From positions 1 to 64,000 of the forward strand of contig JAHLKH010000029.1 of the NCBI GenBank assembly GCA_025526915.1: a DNA stretch of 64,000 nt, in the 5' to 3' direction. Source of the DNA: Entophlyctis helioformis (lineage: Eukaryota; Chytridiomycota; Chytridiomycetes; Chytridiales; Chytriomycetaceae). The position numbers were made by a program, and so were the translations under genes. Under the pieces are notes generated by a model. That model did no database searches, was not told the origin of the DNA, and worked only from the letters and a program-made list of their open reading frames with translations. Positions 1 to 10,667 of the stretch are shown piece by piece. Positions within the stretch are counted from its first letter, which is position 1. Every line of letters starts with the position of its first letter.

Positions 1-383
1 GCTGGCAACGGCGTGCGGCAGTGCAAGCAGTGCAATCAGAGCGAGCAGTGGCGTACTTGATCGAGCTGCCCGAGCCAAGGTCAAAGGCTTCGTGCGCCTT
101 GTCCCAGTCGACCCGGCCGAGCGTGCTGGAGGTGCTGGCCTCTGCGGCATGTGCGATGGGAAGGGGCGGTCAGCCGTGCGGTCAGCCGTGCTGTGCACCA
201 GGCGGCTCAAGGCCAAAGCCACAGCCACAGCGTACCGAGCAGGCTCTTGATGGCCGACGACCGGCCCTTGAACAGCCCCGTGAACTTCTTGAGCGCACCA
301 GCAGCCTTGGCGGTTGCCGGAGCGTCGGCCGGCCGGCTGGTTGTCTGCGCAACGCTCGTGTCTTGGCCTGGCATGCCTATCAT
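1..383 (-). CDS. Unknown protein, 5' part, runs off left edge
   Basis: I do not recognise this gene. On the minus strand an ATG at 383 opens a first exon (236-383) that begins MIGMPGQDTSVAQTTSRP and contains a short basic stretch KKFTGLFKGRSSAIKSLL. A GTACGC donor and a GCCGCAG acceptor bound a 94-nt intron (142-235), and the frame continues in exon 2 (1-141: EASTSSTLGRVDWDKAHEAF, then DLGSGSSIKYATARSDC) to the window edge. Frame continuity across the predicted intron and the good splice signals are the evidence that it is real. The start is supported by an upstream region homologous to the promoter of the DJ-1-like gene at 16322. Composition suggests a mostly disordered, Ser/Thr/Ala-rich N terminus. 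Product unknown. Confidence 0.5.
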
Positions 384-600
384 GTGTGCACTGTGCGGCA
401 GCGGGACGGATCAGCAGCCAGCACGGACAGCCAGGCGACGATGCCCATCTGCGAGCTTGCCATCACACACCTCAAAGCTTGCGATTGTCGGGCCGGTCGG
501 AAGAATTGCCCGGTGCTGAAACAGTTCTGGCGCGCATCACGTGGGCACACGTGACTGGCTGGCACCATGCGTTGCTTGGAAGTCTGCAAGATGCGCCTGC
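384..600 (-). promoter_or_regulatory. Promoter/5'UTR region homologous to that of the DJ-1-like gene
   Basis: This is the 336-base gap between the GH30 stop and the left-edge gene. It has two CACGTG E-box palindromes (538-543 and 548-553). Read on the minus strand towards the ATG at 383, it then has GAGGTGTGTG, GCTCGCAGATG and finally GTCCGTGCTGGCTGCTGA. The same elements in the same order lie upstream of the ATG at 16322 on the plus strand. I see nothing else in the gap. Confidence 0.55.
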
Positions 601-719
601 GTGGCTGGATGCTGGCTGGATGCTGGCTGGATGCAGCGTGCGGAAAGTGGAGCAGCAAGGGTCCAAAGAGCAGACGCCACAATCGACCATTCCAGCAATG
701 GTGGCTGTTTGTTTCTACT

Positions 720-3700
720 TCATTGCTTTTGGATCACATTGGCGATCACAATCGTCGTTATACTGTAACCGGCCAGATCAAACGACACGACAGGGCCGCC
801 AGGGCCGCTGCTGCTGAGAACGGGCGGATCAATAGCCGAATGCATCTCGTGGGCCCACTCACACGTGCGGTAGACTTCAACGCGTCGCTGGCCGTCGCCA
901 TTAGCAAACTCAAAGTCGCGACTGGCGTCGAAAGTGTGCATCTGCTGAATAGCTGCGACGTTGGTGGCGACAATCGACAGCTGCCGCTTCGACGGCGAGT
1001 ATGCAACCACAACGCAGATGACGCATGTGCCGAGGTATCCTGCACGCGAATGTTCCAAGATTGTGTCGCCCGGCCGGATATGTCTGGAAAACTGCATCAA
1101 GGCATAGAACTGGCTGGTTGGCGAGGGATTAAAGTCCCAGCTCGTCATTCCCCCAAACATCTTGTCTCTGGCAGCAACAACGAGTGCCCAGGTCTTTCCC
1201 TGGTCGATCGCCTGCCAGTAAACCTGATCCCGGCCATGCACAATCATGGTGTCAGCCTGTTGTGCCGTTCACGTTTGCTGCACGCAGTTGACTGACCCAT
1301 GCCTTGGCACGGAGCAGGTTGAGGTCCTGCGTGACACCCATGCCAAGATGTGACACGCCTTGAACAGCGTGCGAGTCATAGCCGCCAGTCTCTGACAGCC
1401 ACAGATCTGTGACATGTGCTGGAAGCCGCCGACGAATGAGAACCCGCAGCGAGTTCCACCAGTACGAGTTGAGGGAGTTGAGATTATTCATGTGCCTGTT
1501 GCCGTTCACAGCTGGTCAGCATGCCGATCAAGGAATGCCAGTATGCGGCAAAAGGCTTACGAGTAGCCGTGGACGTTGATCTTTGTTGCATAGTCCATGC
1601 GTGCACCACCTTGCCAGTCCTGCAAGTGTGCCGGTCATGGCCGTGGTCAGCTGTCTTTGCCCACACGGCGCGCCATGCCAAGAAAGTCTCACCCGAATCA
1701 CAGACTCAAACGACCATGCGTCTGCGATTGTGATCTGTCCATCAAAAGATGGAGCCACATGTCAGCACAAACCGAATCGAGGCGGTGCGAGGTCTGGCCC
1801 ACCTTTGTTGCGTTTTCAAGGCCAACTCCCCGCAATGCTCGAACCAGATACGGGATAAAGGCAGTCTGGGACTGCGGTGCCCATTCACAGCCCTGCACAG
1901 CAGCGTGTCAGCGATGGGGACATTTATGCTCCAGCCCAGCGCGATCGGATTGCAGGCAACGGGAATGGTTACCTCTTGCATGGTTTCGGGACTCTGCCAC
2001 CAACCTGAAAACGGCTCGTTGAATGGGTCAAGATAGTCAAACGTGATGCCCCAGTTGTCACGCGCGTATGCCATGACGGTGGCCAGATACTCTGCAAAAA
2101 TGGTGTAGTTGCTGGGGTGCAGATTCTCGCCATTTCCATGCACGTTGCCGCGGCTTGACTGCGATATGGTCATCCACCATGGCGCTGTGCAACCGGCAAA
2201 GGCGGGTGAGATGGATGGCATGACCATCGCAAACACCCCAATCCAGAAACTTACGCGAGTTGGCAAATGCCTCAAAGATTGTCGCGTTGTACTCATACTT
2301 GGCCTCGGCCATCACCAGAACCTGCGGGTAGTCGGCCCACCAGTTGTACGTCCCGTCTGGATTGATAAACGCTGGCACGCCGCCCCAAAGCCGCATCTTT
2401 TCTTCAGTTGGCGTCCATCCCCACAGATTGATTCCGGCAGTCCCGCCAAGATTGTACCGAACAATGTTGAAGCCGAGCGACGTGTTGGCTGTCTGGTCGG
2501 TTTGGTCGTACAGCATCGAGAGAGCCCGCGTGCGCTTCGGCTTGGAGAGCGTTCCGACAAACTCGGCCCACCATGCCAGCGACGTTCCCCAGCCTGTAAA
2601 GTTTGTCGTGATCGGCGTTGACGAGATGACCGTGTGTGACAGCGACAGGTAGCTCCATGGCATGAACGTTGCGAAAATCCCTGCAATGACCACTGCTGCC
2701 ATCATGCGTTGCACGATCCGCATCAGCACCGTGTCGCGGCTGGATGCGGATGAGACCCATCCAGGCATCGGCGGCAGGCGTGAATCGCCGTTCTGGACGA
2801 CTTTGAGGTACCCAGCCCACTGTCTGCTGCGAGATCTGCTGCCATGCCGGCCACTTGATGCATGCACGGCTTGGACTGGCTCTGCAGCCAAGCTCGGATG
2901 GGCTTGGGCGGCAATTCGGTGCCGTCTCCTTTCAAAGAGGAATGCCCACCATGTCCGACGTCCATGGCCTACGCCAATCCTGCCATGCTTGTCCACGCCT
3001 GCTGACGCAGACGAATCCGACCCACTATCGCCCGGATGTAGCGACTGCTGCAGGCGGTGTGTCTTGACAATGGGGGCGTCGATGGCATCGTCCTTGCTGT
3101 CATCGTCCGTAGACCTCGACAGGACGATATCTTCGCTTGGCGAAAGGTTGCTGGATCTCTTGATGTCATGCGAAGACGCTCTGGCGCGATGGTGGTGGTT
3201 TTTGTGATGATGGTGGTGATGGTGGTGGCGATGATGGTGGGGGTTGCCAGACTGCCTTTCGATGAGAGCGCTTGTTGACCTGAACAGACCGGCAGGCCGT
3301 GGTTGGTGTTGCTGGTCCGATGGCCGACGGTGATGCTGCTCGACATTGGCAAAGGTGCGTGAGTGCGAGAGGCGTGTCAGCACAACAAGACAAGCGTGTC
3401 AAAGCGCGTCAAAACGTGTTGACAACGCCAAACAACGCCGACAGCTCCTGCCTCACCTCGGCACGATAGTGATGCCCGTGATGGTGAATGTGTTGACGAT
3501 GCTGCTCTTGAGCCGTCGCTCGGTCTTCTTGGTCGTCGTGGACCGACTCGACGACAACAGAGATGCATTCCACGTGGTCGTCCTTGTCGCTATCGACGTT
3601 CGTGTTTCGACCAGAGCCGTAGCTGAACACGGGTACACACTCCTCGGGTCGACGAGCCTGCGGTACTTGACTTTCAAGGTCCCCAAGACTTTGCTGCACA

Positions 3701-3801
3701 GCATCTAAGGGAGATTGAGCCGATGAACGCTCAGCACTTGGCTGCGGCGGCGGCGGCTCGACCTGGTCGTGTCGTGGCTCTGATGCTTGCTTGTCGTCCA
3801 T
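720..3801 (-). CDS. Membrane-anchored GH30-family glycosidase (endo-beta-1,6-galactanase-like)
   Basis: Retaining glycoside hydrolase of family GH30, closest in its motifs to the endo-beta-1,6-galactanase group; acts on cell-wall or plant-type polysaccharide. Eight exons can be placed: 3457-3801, 2255-3335, 1973-2184, 1803-1892, 1693-1734, 1561-1619, 1297-1495, 720-1223. They sum to 2532 nt, an exact 843-residue frame. The N-terminal ~290 residues are cytoplasmic-type: acidic, then His-rich, with a run of eight His. One hydrophobic segment (VVIAGIFATFMPWSYLSL) follows, so this is a type II membrane protein with an extracellular catalytic domain. The domain shows GWGTSLAWWAEFVG, IVRYNLGGT, NSPPWWMT, DPFNEP (acid/base Glu) and LWLSETGG (nucleophile Glu), then VYWQAID and a C-terminal beta-sandwich ending SITTIVIANVIQKQ. 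Specificity is inferred from motifs only. Confidence 0.87.
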
Positions 3802-4150
3802 CTTCTACCAATGCTACGACAACGCTTTGCTCGAGGAGTACAGTAACGTGCTTGTATTCTACAACAACACGAATGTTGCTTTGGCGACAAGAGATCTGGA
3901 TAACACACAAGTGGATGGTTTCGTGCTGCAACAGATGGTGCTTTGCCAGACGAGAAATCTCCGCGTCGGGAAACGCCAACCAATCGGAACATCCCGGTAC
4001 ACCATCGCTGCCATCCCATTGTGCTGGCCACATGCACTGCTTCGCTCAAGAGTACGGTGGCACACACACACAGGCAAGCCATACTGCTTCTCACTTCTGC
4101 ATTCTTTACATCTGTACTGCGCTATGGTGCGCATCGTTTACCAAAACGTG
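3802..4150. other. Intergenic, no gene seen
   Basis: This 349-base gap lies between the start of the GH30 gene and the 3' end of the membrane-protein gene, both on the minus strand. Short overlapping frames exist on both strands, but none has recognisable protein composition or splice partners. It presumably holds the GH30 promoter and the 3' UTR of the upstream gene. Confidence 0.5.
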
Positions 4151-5572
4151 CTAGGTACTTGGAATGCATTTGGTTGAAAGAACTGCAGATAGCGACAGGT
4201 TGACATGCGCTCCAGGCAGATGCGTGACAGTGCAGTCCACGGGAATGGACGCCACCATTGCGCCACTCAGCATGACTGTGTTGGAATATGCCCCAAGGTC
4301 GAACAATGCGTGCAGAGGCATGCATGAAAACGTGTTGCTGCTGGAAGACGTGTTTTGGTGCAGACTGCCACACGTGTCTGTAACGTTTGTCAAGTCCAGC
4401 ATGGCCATGAATCGCGACATGGGGCCAATGATTGTCGAGGCCTGGCCGTCTGCGCTGATGGGGGTTGTGCTTCCGTCTGGGATGCTGGCCCAGGATGCAT
4501 TTGTGCACTGCTGGCGTGTAACAAAGTATTGGACGTCATAGACTACCACAGTGTCTTTGGCGTGCTTTCCCTTGAAGATGACTTGCTGGCCGTAGAACAG
4601 CATCCAGATGAGCGGCCCGATCAACAGGCTTCCTAGAAACACGAGAGAGCCCATTGCTATCAACCGCTTGAGATTGGTTGACATCTTGGGGCTCCTTGAC
4701 AGGACAGGGCTAATGGCAAGATTGTGGAACGTAATGGCCGGCTTCATCCATCATGGTTGGTCTTGGTCAGTCTGCGTAATGAGAGTCCCAGTGCCGCGGG
4801 TCGCCACACAACAGCAACTTACGCTGATAATCGACACCATGACCGAGACAAAAATGCGGGTCAGGAAGACGCTGTTGGGCTGGCCGATGGCAAAGATGTT
4901 GATGTATGCCAGCACGTATGCCTCAAACAGGCTCTCGAATGCGGCCTTGACAATGAGGATGCCAACCACAAAGTTCCACTTGTCGTTGGCGACAGAGGAC
5001 ATGCGGACATAGCTCTTGATGGCAGGGTAGAAGTTGCCAGCGAACCGGAACTTCCACATGTAGATAAAGTACATGGCGCGAGACACAAAGGTGACGAAGC
5101 TGACGACGATTGGAAGCAGGAAGAGGAACGAGAACATGTCAAGATCCAGGCCGCGAGACACAAAGTAGTTGGCGGAGCAGCCAAAAAAGATGCGGATGTA
5201 GAGCACGATGGTCGCGAAGGCGTCTGCAACCTCGAATAGCATCACGGCGCCAGCGCGGACGAGGTAGCCGTGTGGCTGTGTTGCGTGCATCTGAAGCCAC
5301 GCAATTTGCACGTTTGCCCATTGCCATGGCAGGTATTGTGCTGGCATCGTGGCGCTGCTGCTGCTGCCAGTGTCCTTTTCGGAATGCACCTTCAGAGACG
5401 CGACTGCTTTGGCGTGCTTGCCACCTTTGCCTGCGCTGTTGCGCTTGTCGGCGATCTTGCCGTTGTCGCCGTGGTAAGCCGCACCGTCCCATGCTGGGCT
5501 GGCTTGTGGCGAAGCGACTGTTGCCGACGACGCCTCGAGCGGCGCGGACTTGCCCTCGTTTGAGCTGGCCAT
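4151..5572 (-). CDS. Multi-pass membrane protein of unknown family
   Basis: I do not recognise this family. The ATG at 5572 opens a hydrophilic, Ala/Ser-rich N terminus of about 75 residues. At least four hydrophobic segments follow (FEVADAFATIVLYIRIFFG, FSFLFLLPIVVSFVTFV, NFVVGILIVKAAFESLFEAY, FLTRIFVSVMVSIIS). A GTAAGT donor near 4822 joins, most simply, to an acceptor just before ATGTCAACC near 4686, giving a further segment (MGSLVFLGSLLIGPLIWMLF). After it comes a Cys- and Asn-glycosylation-rich loop (CTNASW, LTNVTDTC, HQNTSSSSN) to the stop at 4151. The layout suggests about five transmembrane helices and an extracytoplasmic C-terminal domain. It is divergent from the first GH26 gene, with 127 bases between the starts. 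Confidence 0.65.
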
Positions 5573-5699
5573 GCTGGCGAGAAAGTGGCGATGATGGCCA
5601 GAAGACGAGGCGGGAAAATCACGACTTTGCAGCTCGATGGCTGTGACGGGCCGTGACGAAGCAGATTTTCAGACTGCCCGGCTTGCCATCGCCAACATC

Positions 5700-7131
5700 A
5701 TGCTGATCAACGCTCTTGTTCTCGCTGCTGCCGCTGCCCTGGCGACGTCTGTGCACGCCCAGAGCGCCATCGAGCCGCCCGCAGGCAGGCTGTACCTCAG
5801 CGCATGGCTCGACACGACCGACAGCCGTCCCGGTGCAGGCGACGGCGACCGCCCCAAGCTGCTCAACGGCCGCCTCGGCTTTGAGCTCGGCTCGGTCCAG
5901 TACGGCCAGCCGATCCCCATCGTGGACTATCCGTTCCCGATCGAGCAGGTCGAGGCCACGGGCAACAACGCCGTCATCGTGCTGAGCGTCAACCCCGAGC
6001 CGTCGCCGTGGACCATCACCGACAAGGACATCTCGACGCTCACCGAGATGTGCGGCCGCATCAACTCGCAGGGCCGCCGCATCCTGCTGCGCTTCGGCCC
6101 CGAGATGAATGGGTGAGTGCCGTGCGGCTGTGCGGCTGTTCTGCTTCGTCATTTCCACGGCCGCATACTGACTCTTTCGCTCGTCGTTGAAGCAACTGGA
6201 AGGCGTGGGGCCAGCAGCCAACGGCGTTTGTGGCGCTGTGGCGTCGTGTGCACGCCGCTCTTCGCCGCGACGCTCCCCAGACGGCCCTTGTTTGGGGTCC
6301 CTCGTCGGGCAACGGCTGTGAGTGCTCACATCGAGTCACTGCAGATCTGCCCAGCTCCTGACACCATCCTTGCTCACACACATACCATCCTTGCACGTGC
6401 AGATCCGTACCGCACCATCACTCCCACGACTGTGTCGGCAGCCGACTTTGCTCTTCTCGACACCACCAAGGACGGCGTCGTTGATGCAAAGGACGACCCT
6501 TACTCGCCTTACTACCCTGGCGACGAGTTCGTCGACTGGATCGGCATGTCTGTGTACTACTACGGCCCCACGTTCCCGTGGCAGGACAACACGATCGCAC
6601 CTCCTGGCCGTGTTGCGCAGATCATCAGCATTGCCAACTTCTACCAGACCTACGCCGTTACCAAGAACAAGCCGCTGATGCTCTCTGAGTCCGCCTCTGC
6701 GTTCCACATCAACTCGCCTACTGGACCTGGTGTCGGCGAGCTTGCAACCAAGCAGTCTTGGTGGCGCCAGTACATCACCAACGCCACGTTCCTCGACGCG
6801 TTCCCTCGCATCAAGCTCATCTCGCTCTTCGAGTTCCGCAAGTTTGAGGAAGTCAACACGCTCGGCCAGCCGACGACCGCGACTTCCGCATCACCAACAA
6901 GACCGAGATCCTCAACGCCTTCAAGCAGGACTTTGCGGCCGTCAAGGCCCGCTATGTCGAGGCTGTTCCGCTTGCGCCTTCTGGCACTGTCGCTGGCGGT
7001 GCACCTGCACCCGGCACCGGCGGCAACACCACCAAGAACGCAGCCCACGCCGTGCCTGCACCCGTCGCCGTTGGACTCGCCGCGACGGCCGCCGTGCTTG
7101 CCATCCTCATGCCCCTTATTCCCCTGTTCTG
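5700..7131 (+). CDS. GH26-like secreted glycosidase, tandem copy 1 (frame broken near 6870)
   Basis: Glycoside hydrolase resembling family GH26 (endo-beta-mannanase/related endoglycanases). Exons are 5700-6112, 6193-6317 and 6403 to the stop at 7131. The start was chosen because it opens a signal peptide ([20 protein letters not shown]) aligned with copies 2 and 3. The catalytic acid/base motif is RFGPEMNG, split by intron 1; the likely nucleophile lies in PLMLSES, and a second conserved Glu in SLFEFRKFE. After NTLGQP the frame is lost: CAGCCGACG stands where copy 2 has CAGCCCGACG. One frame over, the rest is intact: DDRDFRITNKTEILNAF to a hydrophobic GPI-type tail (VGLAATAAVLAILMPLIPLF). It is either a recent pseudogene or, more likely, a one-base consensus error. 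Confidence 0.78.
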
Positions 7132-7286
7132 AGTCTCACCTCGTGTCGGTGACTCATAGAATGAAGAGCGGTTGCTCCGCACCCAAAGTTCCGTCGAACC
7201 GATGCTTGGCTCGTGGGTGGCGAAGCGGCGCTTGAAAGCCATAAAACACATGCGTCGCCCGAGTGCACTCGCCCAAACATCGCCGC

Positions 7287-8707
7287 ATGCTCTCCGCCAA
7301 GACACTCCTCGTCGCCCTTGCGGCTGTTGCAAGCACCGCCCGCGCACAGGCCCTCCACGAGCCGGCCGACGGCAGGCTGTACCTCGGCGCATGGCTCGAC
7401 ACGGCGACAGCGCTCCCGGTGCAGGCGACGGCGACCGCCCTGTCCTTGTCAACCGTCGCCTCGGCTTCCAGCTCGGCTCGATTCCAGTACGCCCAGAACA
7501 TCCCCATCGACACCTTCCCGTTCCCGATCGAGCAGGTCGAGGCCACGGGCAACAACGCCTCATCCAGCTCGCCGTCTACCCCCGTCCATCGCCGTGGACC
7601 ATCACCGACGACGACATCAGCGTCCTGGCCCGCCAGTGCGGCCGCATCAACTCGCAGGGCCGCCGTATTCTTATTCGCTTCGGCGCCGAGATGAATGGGT
7701 GAGTGCGGCGCTGCTTCGCCATTTCTTCGGCTGCCCGCTGACTCGTTCGCTCGCCCACTTGGCATTCCATAGCAACTGGAACTATTGGGGCCAGCAGCCC
7801 ACACAGTTCCGCGCGCTGTGGCGTCGTGTGCATGCCGCTCTCCGTCGCGAGCTCCCCAGACGGGTCTGGTCTGGGCCCCGTCTTCAGGCAATGGCTGTGA
7901 GTGGCCGTCTGGTGCTTGGCCGCGTTGAAACTCGACTGACCGACACCCGCCCTTGCACGCACAGACCCGTACCGCGAGATTACACGCGGCACTGTCTCTG
8001 CGGACGACTTTGCTCTCATGGACACGAACGGCGATGGCGTTGTCAACGCCCAGGACGATCCCTACTCGCCCTACTACCCTGGCGACGAGTTCGTCGACTG
8101 GATCGGAGTGTCTATTTACCACTACGGCCCCACGTTCCCGTGGCAGGACAACACGATCGCACCGCTCGGCAAGTTTGAGGACATCCTGAACCTTGGCAAC
8201 CTGTACCGGGCATATGCAGTTGCCAAGAACAAGCCGCTGATGATCGCCGAGACTGCGTCTGCGTTCCACGTCAACTCGCCGACTGGTCCTGGTGTCGGCG
8301 AGCTTGCAACCAAGCAGCCCTGGTGGCGCCAGTACATCACCAACGCCACGTTCCTTGACACCTATCCCAAGGTCAAGCTCATCTGCATGTTCGAGTTCCG
8401 CAAGTTTGAGGAAGTCAACACGCTTGGCCAGCCCGACGACCGCGACTTCCGCATCACCAACAAGACCGAGATCCTCAACGCTTTCCTGCAGGACTTTGCT
8501 GCCGTGCGTTCGCGCTACATCGAGGCTGTTCCGCTTGCGCCTTCTGGCACTGTCTCTGGCGGTGCACCTGCGCCGACGGGCAGTGGCAGTGCGCCAGCAC
8601 CAAGCACCAGCAGCAACACCACCAAGAACGCCGGCGTTGCCCAGGCTGCCCGCAGCTTTGTGGGCACTCTTCTTGTGCTGCTCTCTGCCGGCCTGCTCTC
8701 CTTCTGA
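7287..8707 (+). CDS. GH26-like secreted glycosidase, tandem copy 2 (several frame breaks in exons 1-2)
   Basis: Paralogue of copies 1 and 3 with the same three-exon plan: 7287-7698, 7773 to about 7910, 7965-8707. It has a signal peptide (MLSAKTLLVALAAVASTARA) and a Ser/Thr/Pro/Gly linker before a hydrophobic C terminus (FVGTLLVLLSAGLLSF), so it is probably GPI-anchored. Aligned to its sisters it shows one-base losses near 7405, 7559 and 7851 and one extra base near 7481; exon 3 is fully open. Acid/base motif RFGAEMNG; likely nucleophile in PLMIAETAS. Exon 3 contains an EF-hand/dockerin-like loop DTNGDGVVNAQDD just before the conserved PYSPYYPGDEFVDWIG. As written it could not make a full protein; the pattern is discussed in the findings. 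Confidence 0.75.
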
Positions 8708-8905
8708 ACACGATCCATGAATGCATCCATGAACATCATCTTGTAGTTTGTAGTTTGTCGCTTGTCCCTTGCTGTTGGCCGGCCGCTGCTGAGTTGAGCG
8801 GAGATTCGCGGCGATTCGTGGAGAAACCAGATTCGCGGCGTGGAGCCCTGATCTCGCCGTCGAGCCAAGCACTGCCTTTCCTCCACAACCAACAATCCTC
8901 GCCAC

Positions 8906-10482
8906 ATGCTCGCCCGCCTCATTGCCACGGTCGCTGCTGCGGCTCTTGCGACCACTGCGGCTGCGCAGAACGTCAACGAGCCGCCCAACGGCAGGCTGTA
9001 CCTCGGTGCGTGGCTCGACACGGCCGACAGCGCTCCCGGCGTCGGCGATGGCGACCGGCCCGTTCGCATGGACCAGCGTCTGGGCTTCAACCTCAGCTCG
9101 TTCCAGTACGCCCAGAACATCCCCATCGACACCTTCCCGTTTCCGATCGAGCAGGTCGAGGCAACCGGCACCGACTCGCTCATCTACCTGACCGTCTATC
9201 CCCGCCCGACGCCGTGGACCGTCACCGACGAGCAGATCACCAACCTGACCCGCCAGTGCGGCATCATCAACTCGCAGGGCCGCCGTGTGCTCGTGCGCTT
9301 TGGCCCCGAGATGAACGGGTGAGGTGGCCTGCCCGCCCCTGCCCGCTGTTGGCACTGCCCGCTGCGGTGGCTGTTTCGGCGCACTGCCTTTTTCTCCATG
9401 CACCGCACAGACTGAACGGCTGACCGATTGACTGCCCATCGATTCCTGCCCTCCGATCCGTGCCCGCCAACGCTCGCAGCGACTGGAACTACTACGGTCA
9501 GCAGCCGGGCAGGTACATTGCCCTGTGGCGCCGTGTGTTCGCTGCCATGCGCCGCGACGCTCCCCAGACGGGTCTGGTCTGGGCTCCCTCTTCAGGCAAC
9601 GGCTGTGAGTGGCCGTCTGGTGCACACATGCACACATGCACACACACATGCACACTCGCACTGTAAAGTGCCACCCACAGCCACGTCGCCCTGTCGTCTG
9701 ACCAACAGATGCATGATGCTCCGGCAACAGATCCATACCGTGCCTTCACCCCCACGACTATTCCTCCCGAAGAGTTTGCGCTTCTCGACACCAACAAGGA
9801 CGGCACCATCAATGCCCAGGACGACCCTTACTCGCCCTACTACCCTGGCGACGAGTATGTCGACTGGGTCGGCGTGTCCATCTACCACTACGGCCCCACC
9901 TACCCCTGGCAGGACAACACGATCGCACCGCTCGGCAAGTTTGAGAGCTTCCTCAACGTCGGCAACTTCTACCAGACCTACTCGGTCGCCAAGAACAAGC
10001 CGCTTATGATCGCCGAGACGGCCGCTGCGTTCCACGTCAACTCGCCGACTGGACCTGGTGTCGGCGAGCTTGCAACCAAGCAGCCCTGGTGGCGCCAGTA
10101 CATCACCAACGCCACGTTCCTCGATGCCTATCCCAAGGTCAAGCTCATCTCGCTCTTCGAGTTCCGCAAGTTTGAGAGTCAACACGCTCGGCCAGCCCGA
10201 CGACCGCGACTTCCGCATCACCAACAACACCGAGATCCTCAACGCCTTCAAGCAGGACTTTGCGGCCGTGCGTTCGCGCTACATCGAGTCTGGCCCTCTG
10301 CGTCCCAACGGCGGTGCACCTGCACCCTTGCCAAGCGCTGTGATTAGCGGCGGCAACGGGCCGGGCAGCAGCACTGGATCCAACACGGGCAGCTCCAAGT
10401 CCGACTCGGACCGCATCCGTCTTACAGCTGCGGCATCAACCGTGCCGGCATCGCACTTATTCTGTTTGCGGCTGCTTGGTGA
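8906..10482 (+). CDS. GH26-like secreted glycosidase, tandem copy 3 (frame breaks near 10175 and 10416)
   Basis: Third tandem member. Exons are 8906-9318, 9480-9604 and 9731 onward. Exon 1 is intact, with a signal peptide (MLARLIATVAAAALATTAAA) and the acid/base motif RFGPEMNG. Exon 3 has DTNKDGTINAQDD, PYSPYYPGDEYVDWVG and the probable nucleophile region PLMIAETAA. Near 10175, TTTGAGAGTC replaces the TTTGAGGAAGTC of the sisters (two bases missing), and near 10416 one C appears lost from CATCCGTC. With those shifts the protein would run through NTLGQPDDRDFRIT to a short hydrophobic tail (INRAGIALILFAAAW) and a stop at 10480-10482. Intron 2 carries a short (ACACATGC) repeat. Length and fold match copies 1 and 2. 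Whether it is functional cannot be judged from this sequence. Confidence 0.75.
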
Positions 10483-10667
10483 TCTGGAGTGCACATCCAC
10501 AGTGGTTGTCGTTGTGGTCGCCAAGGCAAGCCTACGCCGCCTTGGGCCATCTTCGACCGGTTCTTTCGACATGCAGTTGACTTTGAATACAGCAGAATAC
10601 AGCATCTCCTTTCCAAACGACTTTGTTCATGCCACACCGCTCGACATGCCAAACAACATCAGAGACA

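Noticed and set aside
3791..4177. 128-codon plus-strand frame between the GH30 and membrane-protein genes
   Set aside because: Overlapping short frames exist on both strands there and none shows coding composition, domains or splice signals.
7154..9736. An 860-codon open frame on the minus strand across the GH26 cluster
   Set aside because: It is antisense to the GH26 exons; G+C-rich coding on the plus strand leaves the opposite frame open. It shows no protein signatures and passes through the plus-strand introns.
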